Part shown: positions 27,501 through 41,435 of the stretch, piece by piece
Numbering within the stretch: position 1 is the stretch's first letter
Layout of the letters: the number at the start of each line of letters is the position of its first letter
Source: Paracyclopina nana
Lineage: Eukaryota; Arthropoda; Copepoda; Cyclopoida; Cyclopettidae
Direction of reading: 5' to 3'
NCBI GenBank assembly: GCA_019096065.1
Contig: JAGUCH010000003.1
Location: 7,254,001 to 7,318,000, forward strand
Length of the DNA: 64,000 bases
Program-made: the position numbers and the translations under genes
Notes under the pieces: model-generated
What the model saw: the letters and a program-made list of their open reading frames with translations, nothing else
Database searches by the model: none
Told to the model about the DNA's origin: nothing

Positions 27501-29279
27501 AAACTCGGTTCTCGGCATCCTAGGGAGCGTGGAAAAAAGGTGAGTTATGAACTGGCCAAAGAATATCATGTGCACCATTAGCAGATGCTAAGAAGAGTAG
27601 TATTTTACGATCACCAGTTGCAAAACTTGGTTTGCCAGGGCTGTACATGCGCGGGTTCCTCTTTTTGCGGTTTCACTTCATCATTTGCGAGCAGATCAGT
27701 CATCAGGTGGGCCGGAGGTCAGCCAGGCCCTGGGAAGAGGAAATCCTCCTATTAGGGCTTTGATGACCCTCTCAATACAAAGTAGCTGTAAAAACCGTAT
27801 TACTCGTCAAGCTACTGCTAGTACACTCTTCAGCTTGGGGTTGCAGAAGGTCAAAAGTTCCATATAAGGTCGCGCTACTTGATATATACTGGGCTTCTGC
27901 TCGTTTAATGGTCAACTTCATGGCTCATACCATCACCATGGGAAAGGTCATAAGGCATGCGTAATCAAGTCGCTGCAAGTGTAACATATTGGGTTGGCCT
28001 ACATATGGAGAAGTCGCCAGCAGCAGCAGCTATATGCTGGTGGCAAGAGGTCACATTTGAAGCTTCCTTTTTGATGCGGGTAGGCGTGTAGTGCATTAGT
28101 GGCATGGTCTAGGCTCTGGTTCCCACAAACTGGTATGTGATGTACCATGGAAAAAATGAGCTGCGGATGCGCAGATTGCTTCCAAGCTAGGTCGTAACTC
28201 ATCGAGTAATTGGTCATTGTCTTTCTTTGCTCAGATCGTATCAACCCACATAAAGTATATTTCCAGTTATTGGACATTGCTTCTTCTTCTTCTTCTTCTC
28301 CATCCCTCAGTTGGGAGTCGACGTCAAAGTGATACATCTTGGATGATCGTCATCGTGATGCAATTTCAGCGCCACACAGTGGCCGCAAAAAGGTCGTGAA
28401 AAGGAGCGTGCTGAAATTCCGTCCATCCTGGCTCTTGGAACTTGTGTACTGTAGCCAGTTTGTGGGGCTCAGCGTAGGGTTGTTTTCAGCTCCACTCAGC
28501 CCCAGAGTGGAATCCAAGGAGAAGAAGAAATGTGGAGCAATTGACTTCTCCATGTTTCTGCTTGCTGTGCTAAGTCGCTAATCGATCTTGGCCACAACCA
28601 ACTTCTTCAACTTCTGGATCATGGTCCTCTTAAAGATCGATCGAGGCCTCTTGATCATCTTGTAATGCATCACATTGGCCAGAAGACTGATTTGATTTAA
28701 TATCGACTACAGTGCCCTCCTCGTTTTTTGATCAGAAAGGCGGCTGCTTCTATTTGCTCTCTCTCTCTTACTTCCAGGTATGTTTCTCTCTCAAGTCGGC
28801 AGCACTGTGCGCCAATGTGCCAAAAGTTTTAAACAATGCAAATTCGCCGAAGGAGATGTGTGCAACAAGGCAAACTTTTTTGCCATTGTTGATTGCAAAT
28901 CACGTTAAAAGACCAACTGGTGGCAATTCAGGGGAATCTTTTTGTCTGCAGACTGCAAGGGGTGTGTGCTGCCAAAAGTGTTAACAAAGGAGGCTTTTGT
29001 TCCTCCTTGGCCCTGGATGGGGGCGGGGTCCCTTTAGCCGCTACAGCCTTATAGCTATGAGATGTCAGAGACAAACATCTTTTGGCTGCTACTGCTTTGG
29101 TGGACAATTGTATAATGACTTGCATCATAGAAAGCCAGCCGAGTGTGACTGCCATTACCAGAACACAAACGGTTGAGAACAGATCTTACTACGCAGCTTG
29201 GCCCTCCTTTTTCCCATTGTGCAATTATTTTACTTCTTGGCGAAAAAATGCATCGTCCTGATCGGAAGATTCACAACTC
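18600..29279. other. Non-coding tract
   Basis: Mostly AT-leaning sequence. A 159-codon plus-strand frame at 18903-19382 and a 103-codon frame just after it are unrecognised. A TATAAAAG at 20203 sits in a CpG-richer patch. I see no gene I can support. Confidence 0.5.
28280..28299 (+). repeat. (CTT)n microsatellite
   Basis: About seven CTT units in a row. The Leu/Ser or Glu runs in overlapping frames are products of this repeat. Confidence 0.88.
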
Positions 29280-29681
29280 TTGAGGGCGTTCCCATATTGA
29301 CCTGTTAGTCAAGTTAAGTTAGGAAAAAAGTTAAGTTAAGTTCAGTTCCGTTCCCAGATATTTATGTAGGTAGAACTTAACTTAGCTTAATTTTATGTAG
29401 TATTAACTTGCTTGCTAAGCTAAGTTAAGTTGCCGAACTGAACTTAGCTACAAAAAGTGTTCTCATATGCATAGTAACTGAAGCTCGCTTAATTGAGAAA
29501 AAGCTAACTTTGCTCATCAGCTGCTGATGTACAACGCGTTGGCGTGTCAGCTCAGCGGTCAACTGAACATTGCTAAAACGAACCAAACTTGGCTAGAACA
29601 AACTGAACTTAACTGATCAAGTAAGATTGCTATTTTAGCAACGTAACTTGACTAAAAATTCGAATATGGGATCGCCCTTTG
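29280..29681. mobile_element. Foldback element built from AAGTTAAGTT-type repeats
   Basis: The ends form imperfect inverted repeats: AGGGCG-TTCCCATATT then TTAGTCAAGTTA on the left, and the complement at about 29640-29678 on the right. TTG flanks both ends (29280-29282 and 29679-29681), a possible 3-bp target duplication. The interior is full of AAGTTAAGTT/AACTTAACTT words and holds a nested 15-bp perfect hairpin (29374-29388 with 29417-29431). There is no coding frame. It does not share obvious sequence with the other two elements and could be a separate non-autonomous family. Confidence 0.68.
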
Positions 29682-32600
29682 GTCTTATCACCCGCGACTT
29701 CATTGTATAATACTTTACTACATGTTAATCAAGCAAATGCAGTGCAGTGCCCTCTTCATCTGGCCTTTGGGAAAGTACACAATGAGTGAATAATACCTGA
29801 TGGTAGTTTTGTTGGTTTGGCCTTTGCCCGAAAGATGATGTCAATACTACTCTTTAGCGTAATTGCATGCATTCCTATGGTTTTTTGTGCCTTTAATTGG
29901 CTTAAAATACTACTACTGATGCCGAAATGTCATCAGCGTTGCATTCATCGATCTGTTTAAAGTGACTTTTTTGGCAGGATCGTTATAATGAGCTCTCGGT
30001 TTCCCCCAGCATATGCTAGCATAAAAATCTGCATATAACGCATTATAGGTCAACTTTTATTCTTCTTGCTGCTGACGATGAGAACGGATGTGTCAACAAA
30101 AATCTGGCTTGGGTGGAGCATCTTTTCGTCACAGATCACGTCCCATTCTTTCTTTTAATGATGGACGGTTGTTCGTTTTAAATAAAACAAGATCGCAAAG
30201 GCGATAGGAGCAGCACAAAGACCTCTCTATTCTTCCCTGCCTTTTTTGCCATTGCTTCTTTGCTGCTGCATAGCGCTTCAGTTTTGATGAGTTGAAGTTT
30301 GGCAGGTTTGGAGCGTTAATTTGGCCACCGAGGTCCACACTTTTGACACTTTTCCCTGAGCTTTCACGATTTTTTGTGCCTGAGATATTTTGAGTATGCT
30401 ACTGACTGCTATGCGAAAGATGACAGCTGAAATCCAAATGAGAGCAGTCATAAAAAGTGGCTACTGTAGCTGCAGATGCCAGGCTAGTTGATGGACATGG
30501 CCAACGAAAGAAGAGACGACAAACTACCCCCATCATTTCATGCATGCATCAAAATATGAGGGTGTTCTAAGTTTTCACGACAATTTGAGAGCCTTTTAAA
30601 AACGTCGTGCAATCGTAGGAGCAGCAGAAAACGAGGCTAAAATGTAATGACGGCAGCGACCACCTTGATGATGATCATCTCAAAATGGCAACGGCCCAAG
30701 AACCTGTCACAACGGCCAAGCATGGACAGTGACTTATGGACAAATAATTTTCACCTTACCCCTCTTTTTGTGCTACAAACTGTGCATCGAGCACTTAGGG
30801 CTGCATTACATATTAGCTATTGCACAAAAAATCGGGTGCAGCGGCGCAACAGCTATCGTAGCAGTGCATCTTTTCTAGGCAAACTTTGATGCTTATGTAG
30901 CTTATACAGTAAAGATACGAGTGCCTTCACGAGCAAAAAAGGGGAAAAGTTGAAATTAAGGAACGCCATCATCTAGAACTTCTTGGAATATTTGCGCGTT
31001 TGGTTGATGTGTTGATTGCGCATTCAAGAAGATTTAGCGAGAAAAAAAATACCTCTAGCTCGTCTCGTGATGTGACCCCTTTTTTGACGTTTGCATGAAC
31101 TTAGTATGCACGAACACAATATAAATGTGTCAAGATATTCGTAATAACCGAGTACAAGGAGAAATTCCCCAGATCTCAAAATGGGGTGTTGATGATTATT
31201 GCCGAGCATAGTCATGATGTTTTTTGATATCTCTAGTGACCCTGCTCATGATCTTTATGGCCCTGGGAACTCTGCTGCCGCGCGATAAACACAAAAGATG
31301 AACTTTTGGAAGGCAGTCACGTTCTAAAAAGCACACTGGGAAAGTGCCCACTCAAATATGCCCAAATCATCGATGTAAGCGAGAATGCCTGAGGAACGAC
31401 TACTCATTATGCGAGTATCTCGTTCTCCGCATGAATACCGACCGTGTCTCAGCATAGGGGGTCAGCACTTTGTTTGGGTCAGGGCCGGCAACTCAATTTT
31501 TGTATTATTTCTGTCGTTGATGACAATTTAGAAGTGACCATCTGCCTCAATTGTGCTACTTTCGAATTTTGCAAAGTCGTGCATTATGGGCTGAGGTGGT
31601 GAAAAATGGCCCATATTTGCCATGTTCCGGCATCGAACGAATGGAAACAAAGGGCTGCTTGCTGAGCTTTTAGCAGCGTGCAAATGAACTTTTTCTCAGT
31701 TCGTGCCTGATCTCCACCTATTTCGTGTCCAAGTTACTAAAGTCCAGGCGAAAAAACCCCGACCACCTTCGGTGCGCAGTGTTTAGTTTAATGGATATCG
31801 TGTGTTGTACTACCAGTAGTGCTCAGCCAGAGAACCGCCTATTTTTTGCAAGTAGTAAGAATATACAGACAGTGAGACCTCCATCATCATCATCCTCTCT
31901 TCTTCTTCTGGTGGAAGAGGGAACATGCTCGCATCCATAATAAAGATCATCAGGAGGTGCCTGGCATTTCAAAGTGACCCGAAATGTCGATGATCTGCTC
32001 ACACCACCAACCCTTCTTCTTCTGCTCTTTATGCTAATAGCATTATGGTACTTGATCATCTGATATTGGTTCCAGCCAGAAAAAGAAGATCTTCGTTATT
32101 CGATCAGGTCCTCAATCATCGTAGAAATTGACTGGGCGCGGGATGAAAGCTGCATGCACAAGTTTTAACTGTCGCTTCAATTGGACATTCGCGGCTAAAA
32201 GCGTTATAAAACTTTCTTAGGCCTTATATAAACAGGGTGCGCTGCCCCCTGCCGATCAGGTCTAAAACGATAGTTTATGGAAGGCCACACAAGCTCGGAA
32301 ATGTCCGTAGTATATCGAGGATTAATTATCTATCGGCATCGATTAGGCCTCATCCCACCGTGACTGTCAAATCAAACCACGCAGATTGACCACACATGAA
32401 GGGTTATACGCGTAGCTCAAGATTAATCACTTGTAGGCACGAATCAGATGCCGCCATCATCGTGAAAGAGCATATGCCCGAGCATAATTTGCTCGTTACT
32501 CAACACTAATTGCCATTAAACTCCCATATGGAGCCCAAATGCTTTTTTGCTCTAATCCAGACAGATGACCGAGTGAGTGAGCATCGCCTGCAGCAGCTTT

Positions 32601-35600
32601 GAAACTTTGCAAAATGAATCTCCATTGACCGCTCGATTGCGAACGAGCACTTTTTTTCAGTCCCAAAAAAGAATGCATGAAAGCTGCAGAAAGGAGGCAC
32701 AAAAATTGCTTTGTGGCTCCGGGCAGATGGATGAATTAGAGCAGTTTTTTCATACATTTACTATACAGGAGGAGGAAGGGGGTCATTGAAAAAAAAAGAA
32801 GTTTGGGTTCAAAGTTGACGGCACTTTTCATTCAAAATGAGCTCATCCAAAGTAGCACGTGCCCTGGCGCGCTGGCTGTGCGTGGTAAATAATATAGCAT
32901 TGAACAGGAAGAGCCTCATGCTCATTAGTTCTGAAACTAGCTGCAAAATTGGTGCAATTATGCGCCGAAATCCCGCTACTGAAACTCCTAGTATTACTTT
33001 GTGGTCCCACCAAAGCATCCTGACCTTTCTCTGACTGCCATAGTGGCGGGGAAAATAATTTAGGTTGGAGGAATATTTTTATACTCAAGGTGTCGTGCTA
33101 CCCCTTGCCTATGACAGTGTCGCACGAAACTGGCTTTGCCTGCACGGTGGTAAAATCTCGATCTAAACAGCTCTGCTTAATTTTTCACCTATCCTTCATA
33201 GCTAACTATGAGACTCACTTGAGAGCTTTCGAAAATGGGCCCAAGTGGAATTATTCCTATTTTTTACCCAAAGTGAAGAGATTGCCTGGTGAAGAAGTGT
33301 AGTCCTCAAAATGCTCTCGAGGACATGTCACGACAATAAAGCCGCCACACATTTTTTATATGGCACATATAACATTCGAAATTTCATTTCTGCTTGGCAA
33401 AAAGCTAGCAGTAAAAGGAAGAGGATGTTGAGCAAAACTAGGAGCACGCGATCCTTTCGCGTTAATGGCTATGCTAAAATGTCATCGCAGGGTCTCATTG
33501 TCATCATCATTGCGCATCCAAAGGAAGACGCTTTAAAGCCTTGCCAATCAAGAACAAGGGCAAATTGAGCGTACACAGCAATACAGTAGCAGAACTTTGC
33601 CTGTCATTATCTTGCCTTGTGATCCCTTTTGGCAAACCTCGCGTGACGCTGGCATATTTTAGCGGGAAAATCCAAGTTTACGATGGCCGCGACTTTCAGC
33701 TCGGCAAAAATTCGCAATAATAATAATTGAAACTACGTACGAGTGGGCCTGAAAAATGCTCTATGGTTGTCATGTGTCTGGTTTGTCGACCCACATATCA
33801 CAACGACGACGGCTACAGGGGTCACAAGGGGTTTCCTGTCATCATCAAAATCTTCGCTCTCGCTTCGTCGTCCTTTACTTTGGAAAGTGCCATCCGTCCG
33901 TCGTCGTTTGGTAGATGGTAGCTGCTGCCACAAAACTAAGGCCATTTCACCTCTAATTGCTCGCTTTCATAATGACTCCTCCGGCTCATCATTTGAGCAG
34001 TATGACAATTCTTCCGGAATGTAAAACACGCTCGTGTGTATATATGCATGATTACTACCAAATTCTCGAGCTCATTTTCCACCGGAGACATTCCGACCCA
34101 ATATTTGTGACCTCACCAGCTCCGAGGAAATCCTCTTCTAATTTGTGGACAATAACTACTGTATTTTGCCGTGATGACGATAGTTGGTGCACTGAAGGTT
34201 AATGAAGAAGAAACCAATTGACCTGGGTTTTTTTGCGCGCTGCTACTAAGTGGGAGTATTCATCATCCTTGGTGCCAACTGGGAATTACTATTGGTTATT
34301 TATGAGGCTCCTCGACCAGGACTTCTTCTTCTCGTTCGCTAAATTGGGCCGCTCCCAAACAACAATTCGAGTGATGCCAAAAAGCTCCCAAAGTTTGTGT
34401 GTGCTTCAATTTAGAGCAAGCCAGAGGAGTCCTTCATGCAAGAATGGCCAAACTGAAGCTTTGAAGGTTGACGTTGGAGGAAGAAAAATAATTCTTAAGC
34501 AGGGGCAGGGCCCTTGTTGATTATTTTTTGGCCATTTATCTAACCCACTCAAAACGCAAATAGCCGTCGTGACCTGGCAAAAAATCATTTGCTATAGGAG
34601 GATTCTGAAATGACGTCAACTTTTCTTGCCTTGATGCTCCATATAAGCATACTAGCATAGGTGATATTGCTCAATTTTTTCACGAAAGAAAAGTATTGGT
34701 CACCTACTTGTCTTGCAAGTAGCGTGCATAGAGCAAAGATGCAAAATTGTGCCACTTTTACGACTGGCCATTCACATAGCAGCAGTACTACTTACACGTG
34801 CTCGGCCCTTGACGTGACTTGACACTCAAATGTGGTGGCTCTGGGGAAAATTGACCACCTCAAACACCTGCTAAAGCTTAAAATTGAGACGTATTCTAGC
34901 TCTCGCATGCTTAAATAAAGTACCTAGCCAATGTTGTACTTGTACTGTAATGCAGCATGTAAAAAAACCTTTTACAATCACAGCACAAGAAGTGGGTTTT
35001 CTCTCTGCGTGCCTCGTTTGAATAAGAGGGCAAATGTTGAAAGTGTATTCAAGGCAGATTTTCATATTAGGGTTTTTTGCGCCCCTTCCTCCTGTATAGA
35101 TTCAATTAATAGGATCTACACTTCGCAAGTGTTCTCAACGCGAAAAGGATTATCACATGGGAAAATGAGTAAAAAATTCCCTCTTCGGCGACACCACCTG
35201 TGAAAAATGACTTTCAGGCTAACTTCTCATTTCCCAAGCACTATATGCTATAAGTTCAGCAAACTGATTTCAATCAACCCACCGTTTTACTATAACTAGG
35301 TAGCAACCCTAAATTTTTGTGGCATGGAACTTCCGTTCCAGCATTGATCGTCACTATTGATAGAGATGGTCCGTTTGTGGCCAAACTGTATCAAAAAGCT
35401 GCTGGCAGACTCGAACTATGGGGGAACCATTAGGTGGACCATTGCGACGTGCAATAATAACCACCGGAGCGCTGATTTGCCCCACATGCAGGCAAAGTCC
35501 GTGGGGTTCTTTTGGACTTTTTTGCCACCAAATTCTCCACTGTGTCCATGCATTAAGAGAGGAAGTCCACTAAAGCCGGTGAGGACAAATACATAGCATA

Positions 35601-36358
35601 CATATCAGTTTTACTAATCAGGTCCAACGTCCGGCCAAACGAGGTCTTAATTGCCATTCTCCGTTTGCCATATTGAATACTGCTACTACCAATTTCCGAC
35701 CGTTGCAGCTTGAAAGGATTAGAGAATTGTTATTATATCGCATTTTGGCGCATTCCATAATAAAAGGCGGTTCGGCTGAAGCACGCGTGAGCGAGGTCCA
35801 AGTTTTCCATCTTTTTCTGGCACCCAAATGCAATTACTCCGGCTATTCACGTAGGCCCATGCTTTTGGAGGGGAGCCGATCACGACGAATATTCAATATC
35901 GATCGGTCAAAAGCGAGAGTTGGGACAGATTTTGTGGTGAAAGAGATCACAATCAGCCATGCACAATATGGGAAAGGCGGTCAATGCTGGATTTGTGGAG
36001 GAATGCGTTCCATCACTTGGCACAATGGTCATCTTGACACCTCGTTACACACACAATCTTGCTCTCGTACACATCATCATGTCATTTTTCCGGCCCACTT
36101 TTCGTACCATACGTATGCGTATTTTTCCCCTAAATTGAGGCACCACTCGTCGTTGACCTGAGTAGTAATAGTATAATTCCTGTGCTGGCAGAGATACTCG
36201 CGTCTCACGCTACAGTCAGATAATGAGACTCACCACATTTTAGCGGGATTCACACGCCCTGAGATCTAAATAAAGTTGGCTAAAAACCACAGGAGAACAC
36301 AAAAGGTGTGGGAAATCCAGTCCACCACCCCATTGTGTTTTGGCCTGGATTTCTATGG

Positions 36359-36373
36359 ACACACACACACACA
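36359..36373 (+). repeat. (AC)n microsatellite
   Basis: About seven AC units, directly following TTCTATGG. Confidence 0.88.
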
Positions 36374-39300
36374 TCTGATCTATCTCAGCATCCTGTCCAA
36401 AATTGCGCAAAGTCACATATTACTATTGCAGCCAGCTATAGGCATGTACATACGCGCCAGGCTAAAAAATGGATGGAAATTAGCCTGAATGTATATGCTG
36501 ATGCAGCTCCTGCATTCTTGTATGAGATTCATTCACGGCTCTGAATTGACCCATCAGTCTCGCGGCCATTGTTGCGGCTGCAAATTGAAACATCAGCGCA
36601 ACAAAAGGATGATGCTGGACACATGCATATAATACACTTGTTATTGCTATGTAGAGCGGAAGTCCTAATAGCAAGAGCTGTTTTCAGACCGAAAAACTGG
36701 TCAGTCGCACTCTATTCAATTGTGATGATTTTCAAACATGCAGTGAGAACATTTCTGCTTGTTTTCGACTACGTCATTCACATCAGTCTTTTGCCCGTCG
36801 AGGAGCAGCAAAATGCGGTCAAGAAATCATCGAATGCTCACGACGACGACAAAATGCACCTCGGATGATCCCTCGGCCATATTTTGGCCCAATACTCGCT
36901 TAAAAATACTTACTTATGCCTCATTGTGTCAAAAGAGGTTAGCCCGCTTAGCACGGCTCCGAGCTAACGTATCTTCTTTGGGTGCTGGTTTTTTTGCGAG
37001 GAAATTGCCCACTGTTCGACACGAGAGTCCAGGAACGAAATTTTCCAGTTCAATGACACACACATTGGCTAGCTGGGCTGACTTTCTTCTCGCTGAGTTT
37101 TGACCTCCTGAATGACCCTGTTGGCTAAGCCGGTCACGATTTTGAACGAGGGTTTTTGGCTTTGGTCAGCAATTTGAGACTTTGATGCGAGCATCACGAC
37201 AACGCGGCCAGGCCATTCTGGGAGCCAATTCCAGACAGTTTTCACTCCTAATTATCTTCGTTTTTTCGTGATGACCACAGCCTGTCATTGGGCTGTAATT
37301 GAGCCATAAACTGACAATGGCTTCAGCACTCTGGACGCGTTTTCTTTCTCGAAATGCAGCGTGAACCGAGGAGCTGGCTGGCGCAATTAAAAACACACTC
37401 AGCAGAGGTCAAACTTAAAGAGTGATGCAGGAAATGAGCATGACAAATGTGACCTCCATGCCTGAGCCTTATCCGGAGGAGTCAAAGCGCAAGCGAGGAG
37501 AGAGATGAACCCGCCAATAAAACCTAACAATTGAGGAAAGTAAACAATGCAAAATAGACATGGGATTTATTGTACCTGGATGATGATGATGATAGTCTTA
37601 ACTAGCTTGAAAACCCAACAACCAAGAATAGCTTGTCCTCTTCATTGTTGAGCGGATGCAATTGACAATGAGAGGAAATTGTGAAAGGTCTTCCGCAAGA
37701 TGACAATAAAAGAAGAAGAGGAACGCTCCCTCAGCTACTTTTTGAGGCCACCGGTTGTTAAGCTTAAGCAGAGTGCTCAACATGAAAAGAGGTGTTCATC
37801 AATTTTTCGCGTTTTTAGCCACCCGCTAGAGTTTTTCGCCACTTTCTGCATTTTTCGTAAACAAACGCGTTTTTGCGGCGCCCCCTCAACTTGAACTGAC
37901 ACAAACAAAACAAAACGAGCTCAGCGGATTTTGAAGGTACTGAAAATTAGCGGAAAAGACCAAGAAATGCGCTACTACTTTCTCGCTTCTTCAAGTTAAT
38001 GGGGAGAAGCAAAAAAGGTGGAGGAGAAGACAATGAGCCGTATTATTGATCTCTCCAATTTCTAATGTCTTGTCGGTCATCTCTTTTGACTAAGTCTCGT
38101 TTGAGAGGCAATAAGCTGAGGAATGCATTGGGAAAACACTGAGAAGCCAAAGATTAAGAAAGTACTATCGGTACTGTCGAAAATAGTGTCCGAGTCGAAG
38201 TGACAGTTCATTAATCCCTCGCCCCTCTCTTTCCGAGAACAGTGAAATTTTCTCCCTTGGGTCGACTTGGACCAATTTGCTCTGCACCTTATGAAATGAA
38301 AGCTACTTTGAACAGCAACCTTCCCCGCTTGATGCATCGGTAAGGGAACAACGCCCTTTACCTAGCCTTTACACTTTATTGACCGATGTTTGCCAGCAAG
38401 GCGAAAGATGCTCTCCACGCGACTTCGCCTCAAGTTTTTTGAGCCCATGTTGATCCAGTGTGGAGTTGTAGTCAAAGTAGCCTTCGAGAAAGTAATCGCT
38501 TTCCCAAACGTCTACTGCCCAGAACTGAAATTGTGGCCAAGGTAAATTGACCAAACTTTCGAGCGTGTCTGTGCATATTCCGTAGGCATCGTATGGTCAA
38601 ATTACTTTCCACGTCTGAGCCAATAAATACATGGAGCAGGCAAATCTTGGTCGTCACGCCTTTGTGCAAAAATGGTCACGCCGTTTTGAGAGTTAGAGCT
38701 CGAAAGACAATTATGCTGGCCAAATGATTCATGCAAAGATTTGTTTGCCCATTTTTTGGACTGACCTCAGGAACTGATATGCCCCATATGTGCTGTTGAA
38801 GTAGCAGCACGCAGCAGCAGCTAGCTTGTAGTCATCGAGGCTAATTTTAGAATATTTGGTCACTTTAGTTGACTTTTAGCCACGACATGCTCAATGGGGC
38901 AGATCTTTCGAAACCTCATTGATAGCTTTCTGCTCTTGACCACCGTAACTGGGGGGCACAAGATTGATAGGGGGAAATTTTTACCTTCTACTTTTGCAGA
39001 AGCAACTTTCATTGATGGCAAATTACGCAGAGTGTAAACACTATTTTGTCAGTCCTTCATTGCCTTCGAGAACGAGTTCATTTTTCTCAGGCGGTTGACA
39101 AAAAGGTGCAAAAAAACAATAGCAGCTATATGCTACTAGAACAGCAACAGCACTGTGAGCTGGCTTTTTGAAGACCTGATTTGCTTTGTTAACCAATCTA
39201 TCGATAAGACGAGGCAAAAAGAGCGACTTCTTCAGAAAGACGAATCATCTGAGTCATTTGCAACCGTGCGGAAACATTTGAGTAACCCGTCCGTCCCCCA

Positions 39301-41045
39301 GCTTTTTTGGAGAACTGTTTTGATTCAAGAAGCTTCGGTGGGATCAGCATGTGTGACACATTTCCAGACATTTATCCTGCTCGTAGCTGTGTAAAAAACA
39401 TTGCTGCTCTAGAATCACAGCTCATTTCTTGCTCACAAGCATGGGGTTAGAATTCCTTGAGAAAAGTTCATTTTGGACGTGATAGAGTGAGAAGCCGCAA
39501 AAGACAAAGGAAAGCTATACAAAAAACCCGGAATGGAACAAACTACTGGACAAAGGGACAGCCCCACCGAGCAACAAGTAGATGTAAGGCTACTTTGATA
39601 TCATATCAGCACCAGCTAGAGCGCGCAGCTCGTGAATTCTTGGAGCGCGGATAATGTTTGCGATAATTAGGCAGATAATTATCTGTCCAGTCGGGAATTC
39701 AACGCGAAGTAGGAGGAGGGGGAAATGGGCAGTTGAAGTGGGGGCTTAGCTTTCGTAGGTAAAGTCAGCTCGGCTTACTTTTTGCACCCATCAGTTGACA
39801 GCATGGAACGGTTTTATCTCCATGACGAATTTGTCCAGGGTTTCTCCCCTGACACATTTGGCCACTAAAGACGCGCCACTTTTTGCTTACTTTAAGCTGC
39901 GCCACACAATGGGTGCATTTTGTATTGAAATGAGGTGTGAACTCCGGATCTATTTGCTGTTTTTGACAAAATGATAACTAATTAGGTGGGACATTGTTGC
40001 TAGCTAGGGTCAAAGGCATGCTGCAGATGCTTGAGCGAATTGCTGGTATGCTGAAATCGATCTCAAACTATGCCTCCTTGTCTTTGGAACGTCTAGACAT
40101 TTACAAAACAAGATCTCGAGGCAGCTTTCACCTCTCAAGATCTGACCATTGAAGTTGTTGACTTAGATTAGCTCCTGGGGATCAATGCACAACTTATTTT
40201 AATGTCTTGGACCTGAAAGAGGAGCAGCAGCAAGGGATTAAACTACCTCGTATTTTATGTCTCTTTTCCAACTATTTGCTTTCTAGTTTGACTTGAAAGC
40301 TTATGACCTTACCTATAGTCTCTCGCAGATTTGAAAGTAAGACATCATTTAGCCGGGCATTTCTGACGCCGCTGCTCTATATGGCTACTTTTTTCACCCT
40401 ATACTACGGGCTATTGCAGCATTAAAATTGAGGTGACAAAGACAGGAATGTCGAATGGGCATTTTCACTTAGCATGCATGAATTATGACCATAGGCCACA
40501 TTTTAATCCTGCCATCGTATTTTGTCAAAACAAGATGACGCAGCGATTTTGGAAGAAGAGGCGAGAAAGCAAATATGCATGCTGGCGAGTAGCACCAGCA
40601 GCAGCGGCAGCTCGAAAAAGCCTGGATATTTTACGATCGTGCTTTTTGAATTTCATAGTAATGCAACGCTGGGCCAAGATATCTGCTCATATTAGCTGTA
40701 CGGGATGATTTACTTTCGAGTCTACATCGAGCTAGCCAATTTTTCGCCGCTCAAGTCACAAACAAGGCCATAAGTCACATATCATCATCATAACTTAACT
40801 TTCTGGGGCACTCTTGGGAATGAATGACAGCAAAGTTGACTAATATCTCTCTTTGCTAACTCTTTTTTTATGCTGCAGATGAAAAGTACTTTGCTCTCAT
40901 ATAGATGAGCGTACAAATGTAGGTGTTTGGCATCAATCAGCTCCATTTTGGACGCACTTGCAGTATTTGTATTGAAGCTTTTCAAAATGCTCCACGCTAG
41001 AAGTAGAAGGTATATACAACTCAAGTATATTCACAAGTGTGTCCA

Positions 41046-41435
41046 TTAAATTTCGTTTTGTAACAAAGCATCGGCCTCGTCATCTAACGAAGATTCAAAG
41101 TTAACAGCTAACATCTGTAGGGCAAAAGCTGTTGGCTTGCTGATGTCGTCAATGACTTTGTCAAAAATGCATTTGGCAGCCATAATTTCACTTAAAAAGA
41201 CAGAAAAATCCAAACATATTTGGGGGTTGATGATATCCGAGTCGAAAGGGGCAGCTAGCTTTGTGAGCGTCCGTTTAAATGAGGGGAGAGAATCATCTTC
41301 ACTATGGGGAAAAAGCCATGCTGAGCATCCGCTGATGTGCAACTTTTTTCGGCAGCACATTCTTCGTGGGCGCAATGCACAATTTTGCCCCTTGATAGCT
41401 ACTGTATGGCAACGGAGAGTGGAAAAAACGAGCAA
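41046..41435 (-). other. Unidentified open frame of protein-like composition
   Basis: The last 80 residues before the stop read like a real protein: SFKRTLTKLAAPFDSDII, then FSVFLSEIMAAKCIFDKVID, then ESSLDDEADALLQNEI. It has amphipathic spacing and no simple-sequence bias. A second minus-strand frame follows at 40788-41024 (SKMELIDAKHLHLYAHLYES and onward). I recognise neither and see no clear splice sites joining them. They could be the end of a fast-evolving gene, a transposon remnant or chance. Confidence 0.15.

Noticed and set aside
35673..36161. 162-codon plus-strand frame
   Set aside because: Not recognisable, His/Ser-rich, overlapped by other frames, with no promoter or splice context.
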